From Spirochaetia bacterium (GTDB taxonomy: Bacteria > Spirochaetota > Spirochaetia > Sphaerochaetales > Sphaerochaetaceae): a DNA stretch of 64,000 bases. Every line of letters starts with the position of its first letter. Within the stretch, counting starts at the first letter, position 1. The position numbers and the translations under genes were made by a program. This document shows positions 16,200-23,737 of the stretch, piece by piece. Location: the NCBI GenBank assembly GCA_022482625.1, contig JAKVOU010000001.1, forward strand, positions 1,164,784-1,228,783, read 5' to 3'. A model generated the notes under the pieces. That model was not told the origin of the DNA. It did not search any database and was given only the letters and a program-made list of their open reading frames with translations.

Positions 16200-18170
16200 T
16201 TACCGAATTACCCCTTTCCACTGGAAAAATGCTGTTGATGTATCTTTTTTGGCAGTCTCAAATGCTTGTATTAGATCGTTATCCTTTGTTGCATTTTCCA
16301 CAATACGAGCTACATTATCCAAAACATCCCTGACATTTCCTTCATCTTTTTCCAACCCATTCAATTTCGGCAGAATTTTCATTTCAATTTGATCTGCAAG
16401 GGCATATTGATATTTAGCACTGGAATTTTCAGCAGGATAAGCAATAATGTACTTAGTAATTGCCTGCCAGACCCTATGGCCAAAAGGACGTCCGACTTTG
16501 TTCAGTTCATTATTGATTTGTTCCATTTCAGTTCCTATCCTTTCTGGAATTGCACCCATAGTATTGGACTGCCATTGTTTCCAAGCCGCAAGGCTTAAAT
16601 AAGTATTTTCGTGATATTTTTTTTCAAAGCCGCTGATATCAGCATCCCCTGTAAGCTTATCAGGTTTACCGAACCTCAGCACATTGGAACGGTCAATTAC
16701 CTTATCCGAAAGAATCTGTGTCGTTTCATCTTCATTCATCGTTCCAATGAACAGAGTATTTCTTCCGATAAACAAATGCCGTGAATTCATAGAATCTTTC
16801 AAAGCACCGCATTCAATTTCTATTTCAGCTGCTCTCCGGTTAAATGATTTTTCGTTTTCTTCCATTGATTTTCCAAAATCATCATCGACAGCTCTTCGCA
16901 CTTCAAGCTTGCTCAGTAAATCACTAAAATAATATTCAATTCGTGCAAGATTCATTTCATCGAGCAAAACGATATTCATAGGTAAAGTTTGTTCTTTACC
17001 CTTAAAGGAACATCCTTTATTGTTATAAACATCAAATTGCCATAACAATCGGGATAATTCAGTAGCTTTGAATTTTTTCTGCATATAATTATAGAAGCCA
17101 AGCAAATCCTGGGGACTATCCCATCTCGGCTGAACAGCAATTTGGATAAAATTCATGCCAGCTGCCTTCGCGTATAGCATAGGCAGCAAGCTTTTGCCTG
17201 TACCAGATATTCCAGCTAAGACAGTCAACGGAGAACTATCGGCAACCTTAAGGCTCGTATGGAAAGCCTTGATTGTCCGTTCATTAAAAATAATATGGCT
17301 GTCACCTAGCCTTTGCATAAATTCTTCCAGCCATAATTCCTCCTGTTGAAACGCTCTTTCTTCTTTTTTCTTGTAATCATCAGTAATATATGGTCGGTCC
17401 AGATCTTCCCAGACCTTGCTTTCTGCTTCTTGTTTACCCGCAAAACCTGCAAATTCAGTTTCCAGCGAAGTAACCTTCTTCGTCAGATCATCATGTTGAG
17501 TATGCATCGTCTCTAATTCAGCCTGTCTCTCCGCAATATGCTTGGTCAAGTTCTGATCCTGTCTTTCCAATTGCTTACATTGATTTTCTAAATCGGCTTT
17601 TTTGTGTTCCAGTTCATTAATATCCTTGTGTAAATCCTCAAGTCTATCAGCAAGCAATTTCGTATCTTGCCTCTGACGGACAATAGTTGACATAAGATCA
17701 CTTGATTCAACTTTTAAACGATTTCTTTCCAACTCTACAGCATTTTTTTCATTGGTTTTTTCAAGCAAACGTTTGTCAATTTCTTCCAGTTGTTCCTTGA
17801 CTTCATCAAGTTTGGTCTCCGCATTCTTTGTATCATCGGCCACTTGGCTCAAATCAAGTTTAGCCTGAGTAATTTGTCGTTTCATTTCCTCATAGGTATC
17901 AGCATTATCTGTCATCCATTTTCGTTGGAACTCTCCTTGAGCAATTAAGCTGTTTGCCTGAACTATTTCAGCTTCCATGTTTTTTTTCTGTTCCTCAAGG
18001 TCCAAGAGTGTCCGATTAGCTGCTCCAATTTGTTCTTTAAGCATGTCGCGTTTGGCATAATCCGGAAGTTTCTTTATCTCGCTGTGATAAACAACAATGA
18101 CAAAAAGAACAATAGCTACCAAGATAAACATACAGGTCATCGCAATGTTAAAAAGTAAAGATACTGACAT
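16200..18170 (-). CDS. Membrane-anchored coiled-coil McrB-like AAA+ NTPase
   Basis: 656 residues. One N-terminal transmembrane helix (about 6-29) is followed by a long coiled coil (about 40-250, Glu/Lys/Leu heptads), then an AAA+ domain of the McrB group. This has Walker A GISGTGKS (320-327), IQIAVQPRWDSPQDLLGFYN, Walker B IVLLDEMNLARIEYYFSDLL (400-419), and the McrB-type consensus FIGTMNEDETT (474-484) with VIDRSNVLRF after it. McrB proteins hydrolyse GTP and recognise foreign or modified nucleic acid. No EVE, YTH or DUF3578-type recognition domain is seen; the coiled coil takes its place. The ATG overlaps the upstream stop (TGATG). The topology suggests a ring held at the membrane. Confidence 0.85.
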   Translation of the reverse strand: MSVSLLFNIAMTCMFILVAIVLFVIVVYHSEIKKLPDYAKRDMLKEQIGAANRTLLDLEEQKKNMEAEIVQANSLIAQGEFQRKWMTDNADTYEEMKRQITQAKLDLSQVADDTKNAETKLDEVKEQLEEIDKRLLEKTNEKNAVELERNRLKVESSDLMSTIVRQRQDTKLLADRLEDLHKDINELEHKKADLENQCKQLERQDQNLTKHIAERQAELETMHTQHDDLTKKVTSLETEFAGFAGKQEAESKVWEDLDRPYITDDYKKKEERAFQQEELWLEEFMQRLGDSHIIFNERTIKAFHTSLKVADSSPLTVLAGISGTGKSLLPMLYAKAAGMNFIQIAVQPRWDSPQDLLGFYNYMQKKFKATELSRLLWQFDVYNNKGCSFKGKEQTLPMNIVLLDEMNLARIEYYFSDLLSKLEVRRAVDDDFGKSMEENEKSFNRRAAEIEIECGALKDSMNSRHLFIGRNTLFIGTMNEDETTQILSDKVIDRSNVLRFGKPDKLTGDADISGFEKKYHENTYLSLAAWKQWQSNTMGAIPERIGTEMEQINNELNKVGRPFGHRVWQAITKYIIAYPAENSSAKYQYALADQIEMKILPKLNGLEKDEGNVRDVLDNVARIVENATKDNDLIQAFETAKKDTSTAFFQWKGVIR

Positions 18171-19420
18171 CAGTTATGCTCCCCTTCACTTTCTTGTACA
18201 GGAGAAACACTTTGTCCTACATTTCCTGCTTCTTCACTCACATCCTGTGAGATACCTTTCTGAGATGAAAGTTGAGTAAGCTTGTCTTGCAAACCCTGTA
18301 TTTTTTCATTAAGCACAGCATATGTAGCATTTTCTTTTTTATTTTTATCTTCTAAGGTCTCATTTTGTTTCACTAAAGTAGTATTTGCTGCTTGCAAATC
18401 TTTTTGTTGAGAAGATAAATCAGAAATATTCTTGTTATATTGCGCAATTTCAGCTTCTAGTTTCCCTGCTTTTTCTGCAAGACTTGTAAGATTTGTATTT
18501 TTATCTTGAACCTGAGTCAATAAGCTTTGGTTACGAAGTTGCAAGCTGCCTATTTGTCCATTAAGATCTGAAAGTGAAGTCGTTGAATCTATAATCTGCT
18601 TCGAGAGAGTTTGTTGTTGATTTGTCAATTTTGTAATTTGAGTTTCCAACAAAGTTTTCGTTTGCTTCATTTCAGCTATATCCTGTTGAACTTTTGTGTT
18701 ATCAGATAGTAATGCATCCTGTTGGTCCTGCAACTGGGTTGCCTGCTTTGTCAAACTGGGAAGGGATGTCAAAAACTTATCCTGTTGTTCTTTTAGAGTA
18801 TTTAATTCTGTTCTCAGAGATGAAATTTGATCAGTCAAAATTTTTTTATTTTCAATCAAAGTTGAAATGGATACCTTGTATGCATTTTGATCCTGTAGTA
18901 GTTTGGCAACCTCATCGTCTAACTCACTTTTTCTATCATTTAAGCTTTTAATGTCCGATGCAATCTCATCATTTTTCCCTTTTAAGTTTGTTTCTCGTTC
19001 TAGAAGTGTAGCTATTTGGTTTTGAAGATCAACATAATCAATATTTTTTTGATCATATTGTTTTTTGAGTGCATCAATTTTTTTCTGAAAAGCTGCATAT
19101 TCATCAGCTTTTTCTTGGCTTTCAGTCAAATTTTTTTGTCTTGTTGCAATCTGGTCATCCAATTGGGCAATCTGTTTCTTTAACATAGCAATTTTATCAT
19201 TTTCAGAAGTTTCCAATTGCTTCATTTCATTTTCGAAAGAAGTTTTTTCTTTAGAGGCAGAAATCCTGAATTCTTCCAATGAATTTTCCCATGTAAAATA
19301 TGAATTGAAAGCTTTATTCAATTTAAGAATGCCACAGATACCTACAGCAATAGTAAATGCTGCCACTATATAGATAATACGATTAGTATACGTCATAGCA
19401 TCATTTCGTGTTTTTTTCAT
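18170..19420 (-). CDS. Single-pass membrane coiled-coil protein
   Basis: 416 residues from the ATG at 19420, preceded by TAGGTTGCTG. The open frame reaches a TTG at 19471, but that codon lies inside the predicted -35 box. One transmembrane helix (about 12-33, basic residues before it) is followed by almost continuous coiled coil to about residue 395, rich in Gln, Leu, Lys and Asp, with low-complexity repeats (LKGKNDEIASDIKSLNDRKS, DQISSLRTELNTLKEQQDKF). A short acidic tail ends the protein. No enzymatic motif is present. Its architecture mirrors the N-terminal half of the next gene, so the two may co-assemble at the membrane as a sensor or stalk. First gene of the operon. Confidence 0.75.
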   Translation of the reverse strand: MKKTRNDAMTYTNRIIYIVAAFTIAVGICGILKLNKAFNSYFTWENSLEEFRISASKEKTSFENEMKQLETSENDKIAMLKKQIAQLDDQIATRQKNLTESQEKADEYAAFQKKIDALKKQYDQKNIDYVDLQNQIATLLERETNLKGKNDEIASDIKSLNDRKSELDDEVAKLLQDQNAYKVSISTLIENKKILTDQISSLRTELNTLKEQQDKFLTSLPSLTKQATQLQDQQDALLSDNTKVQQDIAEMKQTKTLLETQITKLTNQQQTLSKQIIDSTTSLSDLNGQIGSLQLRNQSLLTQVQDKNTNLTSLAEKAGKLEAEIAQYNKNISDLSSQQKDLQAANTTLVKQNETLEDKNKKENATYAVLNEKIQGLQDKLTQLSSQKGISQDVSEEAGNVGQSVSPVQESEGEHN

Positions 19421-19443
19421 CAGCAACCTAGCCAAAATTATGT

Positions 19444-19471
19444 AATATAGTAATTGTAGCTCAGTTATCAA
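19444..19471 (-). promoter_or_regulatory. Promoter of the coiled-coil McrB-like operon
   Basis: On the minus strand TTGATA (19471-19466) and TATATT (19449-19444) are separated by 16 bases. This places the transcript start about 15-20 bases before the ATG at 19420. It supports choosing that start over the TTG. Confidence 0.6.
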
Positions 19472-20040
19472 TTGCCAATCAAGTAAAAAAACATATAAAT
19501 AACGATAAATTAGGGTCTATATAGGTACTGCTGTTTTATTTTCAGCAAAAACGACAAATTTTATTTTGTAGTAAATTAATAGTCAGCTACTATTATCTTC
19601 ATGTTATGTCTTATATTTCATATAAATTACGGTAGCTGACAAATTTTGGATTCATAATACACAGGCACAAATACGATAAAAAGCAACTTGCCCAATCAAG
19701 ATATCTGTATCTCCATGGACAATATTATTCCAATTCATTCTAAGAAAAATTTTATACTTATTCTCTCATAGACCTTACAACAATACCCACAAAGATAGCA
19801 ATATCCCCGTTCGACATTCTACAGCAAAGTCAATCTCATTTCTTTTTTCAAAAAAGCAACTTCATATTGATTTCTAAATTAGGTAAGAAATTATTAAAAT
19901 CATTTCCAAGGCATGCCAGAATTTGATAAAATTTCTATCACTTGGCTGATTTTACCACTCCATTATAGAATGTTTTTTTTAATTACTTTTTTCTTATTAC
20001 AATGCATAAATGTTCCGAAAGTTGTTACAACGGGTTAATC
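19472..20040. other. AT-rich intergenic region upstream of the accessory operon
   Basis: About 570 bases with no coding frame worth calling. Several T-runs and A-runs are present, plus the inverted repeat listed separately. A short direct repeat GACAAATTTT occurs at about 19551 and 19638. I see no tRNA, terminator-grade hairpin or transposon end. Confidence 0.5.
19582..19640. repeat. Spaced inverted repeat upstream of the operon
   Basis: GTCAGCTAC (19582-19590) and GTAGCTGAC (19632-19640) are exact 9-base reverse complements separated by 41 AT-rich bases. They lie 110-170 bases upstream of the operon promoter. They could be operator half-sites, a small structured RNA or remnants of an insertion. 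The sequence does not decide. Confidence 0.5.
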
Positions 20041-20859
20041 TTATTTCTTCTTCTTTCCCTTTTTACCTTTCTTTTTCTCTTCCTTGTCCTTTGCTTCCTT
20101 TGACTTCTTGTCCTTTTTACCCTTTCCTTTTTTCTCTTTCAAGACATCAGCAATATTTTCTTCCGATTCCGATGAGGAAACGGTTCCGGACTTTCCGGAA
20201 GCAATGGCTTGAGAAAAGCCAGCAAGATAATATCTTAACTGATTGAGAATTTGTTGTCTGATTTCAATTCTTTTTTCATTCATGTCTTCTTCAGACAGAC
20301 TTCTGTGCAATGCTTCTTCAACCTTGACCAAGGCATGATAACTGACAGCCAAGTTACGTTGGAAACTGAATATATCCTTTACCGCCTGCTTGTCCAGACC
20401 ATTCAGGTCCGAAGCAAGCATTTCATCAATTATGGTGTCTTCCTTTTGCTCTTCAGCCTCCCGCAAAGGAACATACCAGGGGCTGCATCCTTCCCTTTCC
20501 AGCAACATCGGCCTCATCGACAGCAACTTGAGCAAAAGGGAATCGGGTTGGAGCAACTGAAACATATCTTTCTCAACAAGCATACAGAAATCCTGATGAC
20601 TTTTGATTACAGTAGTTTTGACTAGTTTTTCCAATTGATCAAGTCTTGCAATATATGCATCATCCAGCAAAGCAAGGAACAATGATTCTTTCGTAGGGAA
20701 ATACTGGAAAAGATTGCCGTTGGAAATACCGACTTCCTTTGCTATGTCAATCATACGGACCTTGGCGTAGTCATCCCGTGCGATATAGAGACGTGCAACA
20801 GATTTTATTTTATTTGATTTTACTATTCTATCTTCTTCACTCATAGCATGCCTACTCAT
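20041..20859 (-). CDS. TetR/AcrR-family regulator with lysine-rich C-terminal tail
   Basis: 272 residues. The N-terminal helix-turn-helix is typical: VRMIDIAKEVGISNGNLFQY then FPTKESLF (about 35-62). The central helical ligand domain follows to about 215. The last 40 residues are almost only Lys, Glu, Asp and Gly (KEKKGKGKKDKKSKEAKDKE and on), which is not usual for TetR proteins and may bind nucleic acid or anionic surfaces. The regulator lies upstream of the accessory operon in the same direction, but with a 570-base gap, so a control link is only a possibility. AAGGAG precedes the start. Confidence 0.85.
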   Translation of the reverse strand: MSRHAMSEEDRIVKSNKIKSVARLYIARDDYAKVRMIDIAKEVGISNGNLFQYFPTKESLFLALLDDAYIARLDQLEKLVKTTVIKSHQDFCMLVEKDMFQLLQPDSLLLKLLSMRPMLLEREGCSPWYVPLREAEEQKEDTIIDEMLASDLNGLDKQAVKDIFSFQRNLAVSYHALVKVEEALHRSLSEEDMNEKRIEIRQQILNQLRYYLAGFSQAIASGKSGTVSSSESEENIADVLKEKKGKGKKDKKSKEAKDKEEKKKGKKGKKKK

Positions 20860-21012
20860 TCATAAGCTCCTTTCCGGTTTCCCAGTAAAATAACTCACAG
20901 TCACAATTACATGATAATCCCTTTACAAACTTTATATTAAACATCGACAAACAAATTGTAAATACAACTATCACCCTCAAAAGGCCGTTTGATGGAAAAT
21001 TTCCCTATTTGA

Positions 21013-21045
21013 TAAAAAGCAGGAGAAAGCCGAGCCCCCTCCTGC
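21013..21045 (-). terminator. Intrinsic terminator of the hibernation factor gene
   Basis: On the minus strand GCAGGAG pairs with CTCCTGC across a 13-base GC-rich loop and is followed by TTTTTATC. Confidence 0.8.
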
Positions 21046-21079
21046 AATATTTCAATGATTCCCGATTAAGCAGATGTAG

Positions 21080-21418
21080 CTAGGCCTGGGTTGCAAGTTC
21101 CTCCATAGGCAGGCGTTCACCCTTCTTGCCCTTGACCCGACCCTTTTCACGCTTGACGGTAATAACCAACTTATCGACGATGTTTTCAATACCCTCGTAG
21201 AGCTCATAGCAATCTACTCCGATAATTTTCACCGTTCCCCAGGAGAAATGCATTTTGGCATCGATATGATAACCTTGTCCGATTTTTTCACGAGTCATGA
21301 CAAATTCCAAGTCATGAAGGTAATCCTTTGCAAAATCCAACTTGGTAAGTTTCTTGTCCAGAAATTTCTGTGTTTCTTCACTCGGATTGTATCTCACGCC
21401 TCTTACTGTAATGTTCAT
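21080..21418 (-). CDS. hpf: Ribosome hibernation-promoting factor (HPF/RaiA, short form)
   Basis: 112 residues from the family start MNITVRG at 21418 (the open frame runs 39 codons further upstream without family similarity). The fold is the beta-alpha-beta-beta-beta-alpha of HPF: NITVRGVRYNPSEETQKFLD, then KKLTKLDF, HIDAKMHFSWGTVKIIG, and a Lys/Arg-rich C-terminal helix region. It lacks the dimerisation domain of long HPFs, so it resembles YfiA/short HPF. It binds the 30S decoding region in stationary phase. It has its own terminator and is transcribed away from hprK. Confidence 0.85.
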   Translation of the reverse strand: MNITVRGVRYNPSEETQKFLDKKLTKLDFAKDYLHDLEFVMTREKIGQGYHIDAKMHFSWGTVKIIGVDCYELYEGIENIVDKLVITVKREKGRVKGKKGERLPMEELATQA

Positions 21419-21523
21419 ACGCTCAATTGCCATTGATGTTGCCATTGGATATGGCAAGCAGGCTTTCCTCCATTGCATAAGTTTTTTACCAAGGATCCAA
21501 CGGATCCCGTCCTCTGCCGATAA

Positions 21524-21789
21524 AAAGAATTTCACATCGGCGCCATCAAGACATTACTTCTTCACTCACGCTCCCTTTTCTGCCATGCAGGTCAATATTC
21601 AAAAGGCCAAACGGCCAATCTGTACCAAGAGCAACTTACTGACTGGAGGCCAGCCGCTGCGCCCGATAGAAACAACTGCAGGTATTTTACCTGCCACAAC
21701 TGCTTCTATATAAAAGATACGGCCTCTTGCGATTTCTGTCAAATAAACTTTCATAAGCCTGTTTTCCATGTGGAAGAAAACAAATGTTA
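21524..21789 (+). CDS. Possible small zinc-ribbon coding frame (no canonical start)
   Basis: An 88-codon frame on the plus strand, opened by a TAA at 21521 and closed by the TAA at 21787. It contains a striking cysteine pattern, NNCRYFTCHNCFYIKD then TASCDFCQIN: C-x4-C-x2-C and C-x2-C, as in a zinc ribbon. No in-frame ATG, GTG or TTG is seen, so it is either a remnant, uses a rare start, or is entered by a frameshift from the ATG at 21585 in another frame. It ends before the hprK start. I do not recognise the family. Confidence 0.3.
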
Positions 21790-21861
21790 AGTTTAAACTT
21801 CACAGGCAAGTTTTTTTTTGCTATACTGAGGTCCATACTGCTTGGAAACTGGAGGGTATAT

Positions 21862-22845
21862 ATGACAACTTGTTCAATCTTAGAATTACTTGACATTGAC
21901 CTGAAAGAAAAAAACAAACTGGAACTTTCCTGCATAGCAGGCAGAAGTGGCTTGTCCAGAAAACTTACTTCAAGCAAGATAAGCCGTCCCGGCCTGCCGC
22001 TTGCCGGTTTCTTCGAAGCATTTGCAGAAAGTGCTGTCCAAGTCTTTGGACATGGCGAACAACGATACCTTGATATGCTTGAAAAAAAAGGCGACTACAA
22101 AAGCATTGAAAAAATGTTTTCCTATGAAATTCCCTGCTGCATATTCTGCCATGGCTACACACCGAGCGACAAATTCATCAAGATGGCAGAAGATGCAGGC
22201 ATCCCTATCCTGCGTACACCGCTTTATTCCTCAGATTTTTCCAGGAACCTATACCAGATGCTGGATGAGATATTTGCCCCTACAGAAACGATCCATGGGG
22301 TATTTGTTGAAGTCTATGGCATTGGTGTACTTATTCTTGGAGACAGTGGAGTCGGCAAAAGCGAAACTGCTCTTGAACTGATCGAAAGAGGACATCGTAT
22401 CATCAGCGATGATACAGTCAAGCTACGCAATATCAGCAATACATTCCTCATCGGAAGCGGTGAAAATCCAATGCTTGCCCATCACATGGAAATCCGAGGA
22501 ATCGGAATCATAAACTTGGCTAATATCTTCGGAGTAGGAGCAATACGAGATAAAAAACAAGTACAGCTCGTCGTCCATCTTGAAGAATGGGACGCAACAA
22601 AAGACTATGATAGGGTCGGGGAAGACACCATGAGTGAAACTTTCCTAGGCATTTCCATACCCAAATTAATTATACCTGTCAAACCAGGCCGAAATATCCC
22701 GATTATCATCGAAACGGCTGCCAGAAATGAACGTCTGAAGAAACTTGGTTATCACAGCGCAAAAGAATTTGACCAGAGTGTGCTTAAATGGTTTGAAAGT
22801 GAAACTGCAAAAAAAATGTACTACATAAACGAGGAGAGCATCTGA
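21862..22845 (+). CDS. hprK: HPr kinase/phosphorylase
   Basis: 327 residues from the ATG at 21862, preceded by GGAGGG; the frame is open 26 codons further but without family match. The N-terminal domain is of the usual type (SRPGLPLAGFFEAF). The P-loop is GDSGVGKS (about 157-164), followed by ALELIERGHRIISDD, and the HprK signature MEIRGIGIINLANIFGVGAI is present. It phosphorylates and dephosphorylates Ser-46 of HPr, which is encoded one base downstream with an intact Ser-46. This couples sugar supply to carbon control. Confidence 0.95.
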   Translation: MTTCSILELLDIDLKEKNKLELSCIAGRSGLSRKLTSSKISRPGLPLAGFFEAFAESAVQVFGHGEQRYLDMLEKKGDYKSIEKMFSYEIPCCIFCHGYTPSDKFIKMAEDAGIPILRTPLYSSDFSRNLYQMLDEIFAPTETIHGVFVEVYGIGVLILGDSGVGKSETALELIERGHRIISDDTVKLRNISNTFLIGSGENPMLAHHMEIRGIGIINLANIFGVGAIRDKKQVQLVVHLEEWDATKDYDRVGEDTMSETFLGISIPKLIIPVKPGRNIPIIIETAARNERLKKLGYHSAKEFDQSVLKWFESETAKKMYYINEESI

Positions 22846-22846
22846 C

Positions 22847-23110
22847 ATGGTTACACGCAATCTGGAAGTCTGCAACAGGGCAGGCATCCACGCCAGACCG
22901 GCTGCCATGATTGTAAAGGTTGCAAACAAATTTGCAAGCAACCTTTATATGGAAAAAGAAGACATGAAGATCAACGGAAAATCAATCATGGGAGTAATTA
23001 CACTTGGTGCAGGTTATAAAAGCAAGATCAAGATTACCTGTGATGGAAAAGATGAGGCTGCAATGGCTGACGCCTTGGAAAAGCTCTTCAAGAACCGTTT
23101 TGAGGAATAA
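22847..23110 (+). CDS. ptsH: Phosphocarrier protein HPr
   Basis: 87 residues, normal length. It has His-15 in NRAGIHARPAA, the site phosphorylated by PEP via enzyme I, and Ser-46 in KINGKSIMGV, the HprK site. ITLGAGYKSKIKI follows. Both sites are intact, so it can act in PTS transfer and in HprK signalling. It starts one base after the hprK stop. No enzyme I or enzyme II gene is in the window. Confidence 0.95.
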   Translation: MVTRNLEVCNRAGIHARPAAMIVKVANKFASNLYMEKEDMKINGKSIMGVITLGAGYKSKIKITCDGKDEAAMADALEKLFKNRFEE

Positions 23111-23119
23111 GGGTAACCA

Positions 23120-23737
23120 ATGAAACAGATTACTCCAAGACAAAAGGAAATCCTTGAATACATAAGGGATTTCATTAGAGAAAATGAATTCAGTCCCTCA
23201 ACCAGGGACATAAGTGAACATTTTCATTTTTCAGTGAAGGCTGCATATGATCATCTGCAGGCACTGGAAAGCAAAAGCTTGATTTCCTCAATACCAGGTA
23301 TTTCCAGGTCGGTAAAAATCATTGATCCCCAGTTTTCTCCATATGAGGATGTCATGTCCATTCCGATCACAGACAGCGAACTACATGAAACAAAGAAAAA
23401 CGGGAAAAATCTCCTTTACCTTTCCAAGAAACTATTGCCTGAAGAGGATTCATGCGAGTACATCATCACGATGATCAAGGATGATGCACTTTCAGATGAA
23501 GGCATCTACTATGGTGATGTTGCAGCAATCAAGCTTACTGATAAAATTCATGAAGGACAAATCGTTTTGGCAGAAAGCAAGCAACTTGGCCCTCTTGTTC
23601 GGTTCTACCATGAAGAAAAAGGTATTCCATATCTGACCGTATCGAACATATCGCTTTCATCCATCCCTTTGACTGCAGACATTGAAATCAAGGGTACGCT
23701 TTCCCTTCTGTTCAGACAATTCAGGGACCTCTCATGA
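23120..23737 (+). CDS. LexA-like repressor lacking the autocleavage Ser-Lys dyad
   Basis: 205 residues. The N-terminal winged helix is LexA-like (TPRQKEILEYIRDFIRENEF, SPSTRDISEHF). The C-terminal half aligns with the LexA/S24 peptidase fold around DDALSDEGIYYGDVAAI (121-137), where LexA has GxSMxDxGIxxGDxxAV. The catalytic Ser position is Ala-123, and the Lys of the VKR motif is Arg-161 in LVRFY. The Ala-Gly cleavage site in the linker is also missing. Autocleavage by RecA is therefore not expected, and the protein may be a stable repressor or have another trigger. It sits in the hprK-ptsH-holA operon and overlaps holA by 4 bases. An ordinary LexA may exist elsewhere. Confidence 0.75.
   Translation: MKQITPRQKEILEYIRDFIRENEFSPSTRDISEHFHFSVKAAYDHLQALESKSLISSIPGISRSVKIIDPQFSPYEDVMSIPITDSELHETKKNGKNLLYLSKKLLPEEDSCEYIITMIKDDALSDEGIYYGDVAAIKLTDKIHEGQIVLAESKQLGPLVRFYHEEKGIPYLTVSNISLSSIPLTADIEIKGTLSLLFRQFRDLS

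Noticed and set aside
18170-19471. TTG start at 19471 for the coiled-coil protein
   Set aside because: The TTG overlaps the predicted -35 box, and the ATG at 19420 has a better ribosome binding site.
21595-21753. 52-codon minus-strand frame between hpf and hprK
   Set aside because: No ribosome binding site or motif; the opposite-strand cysteine pattern is the more convincing reading.
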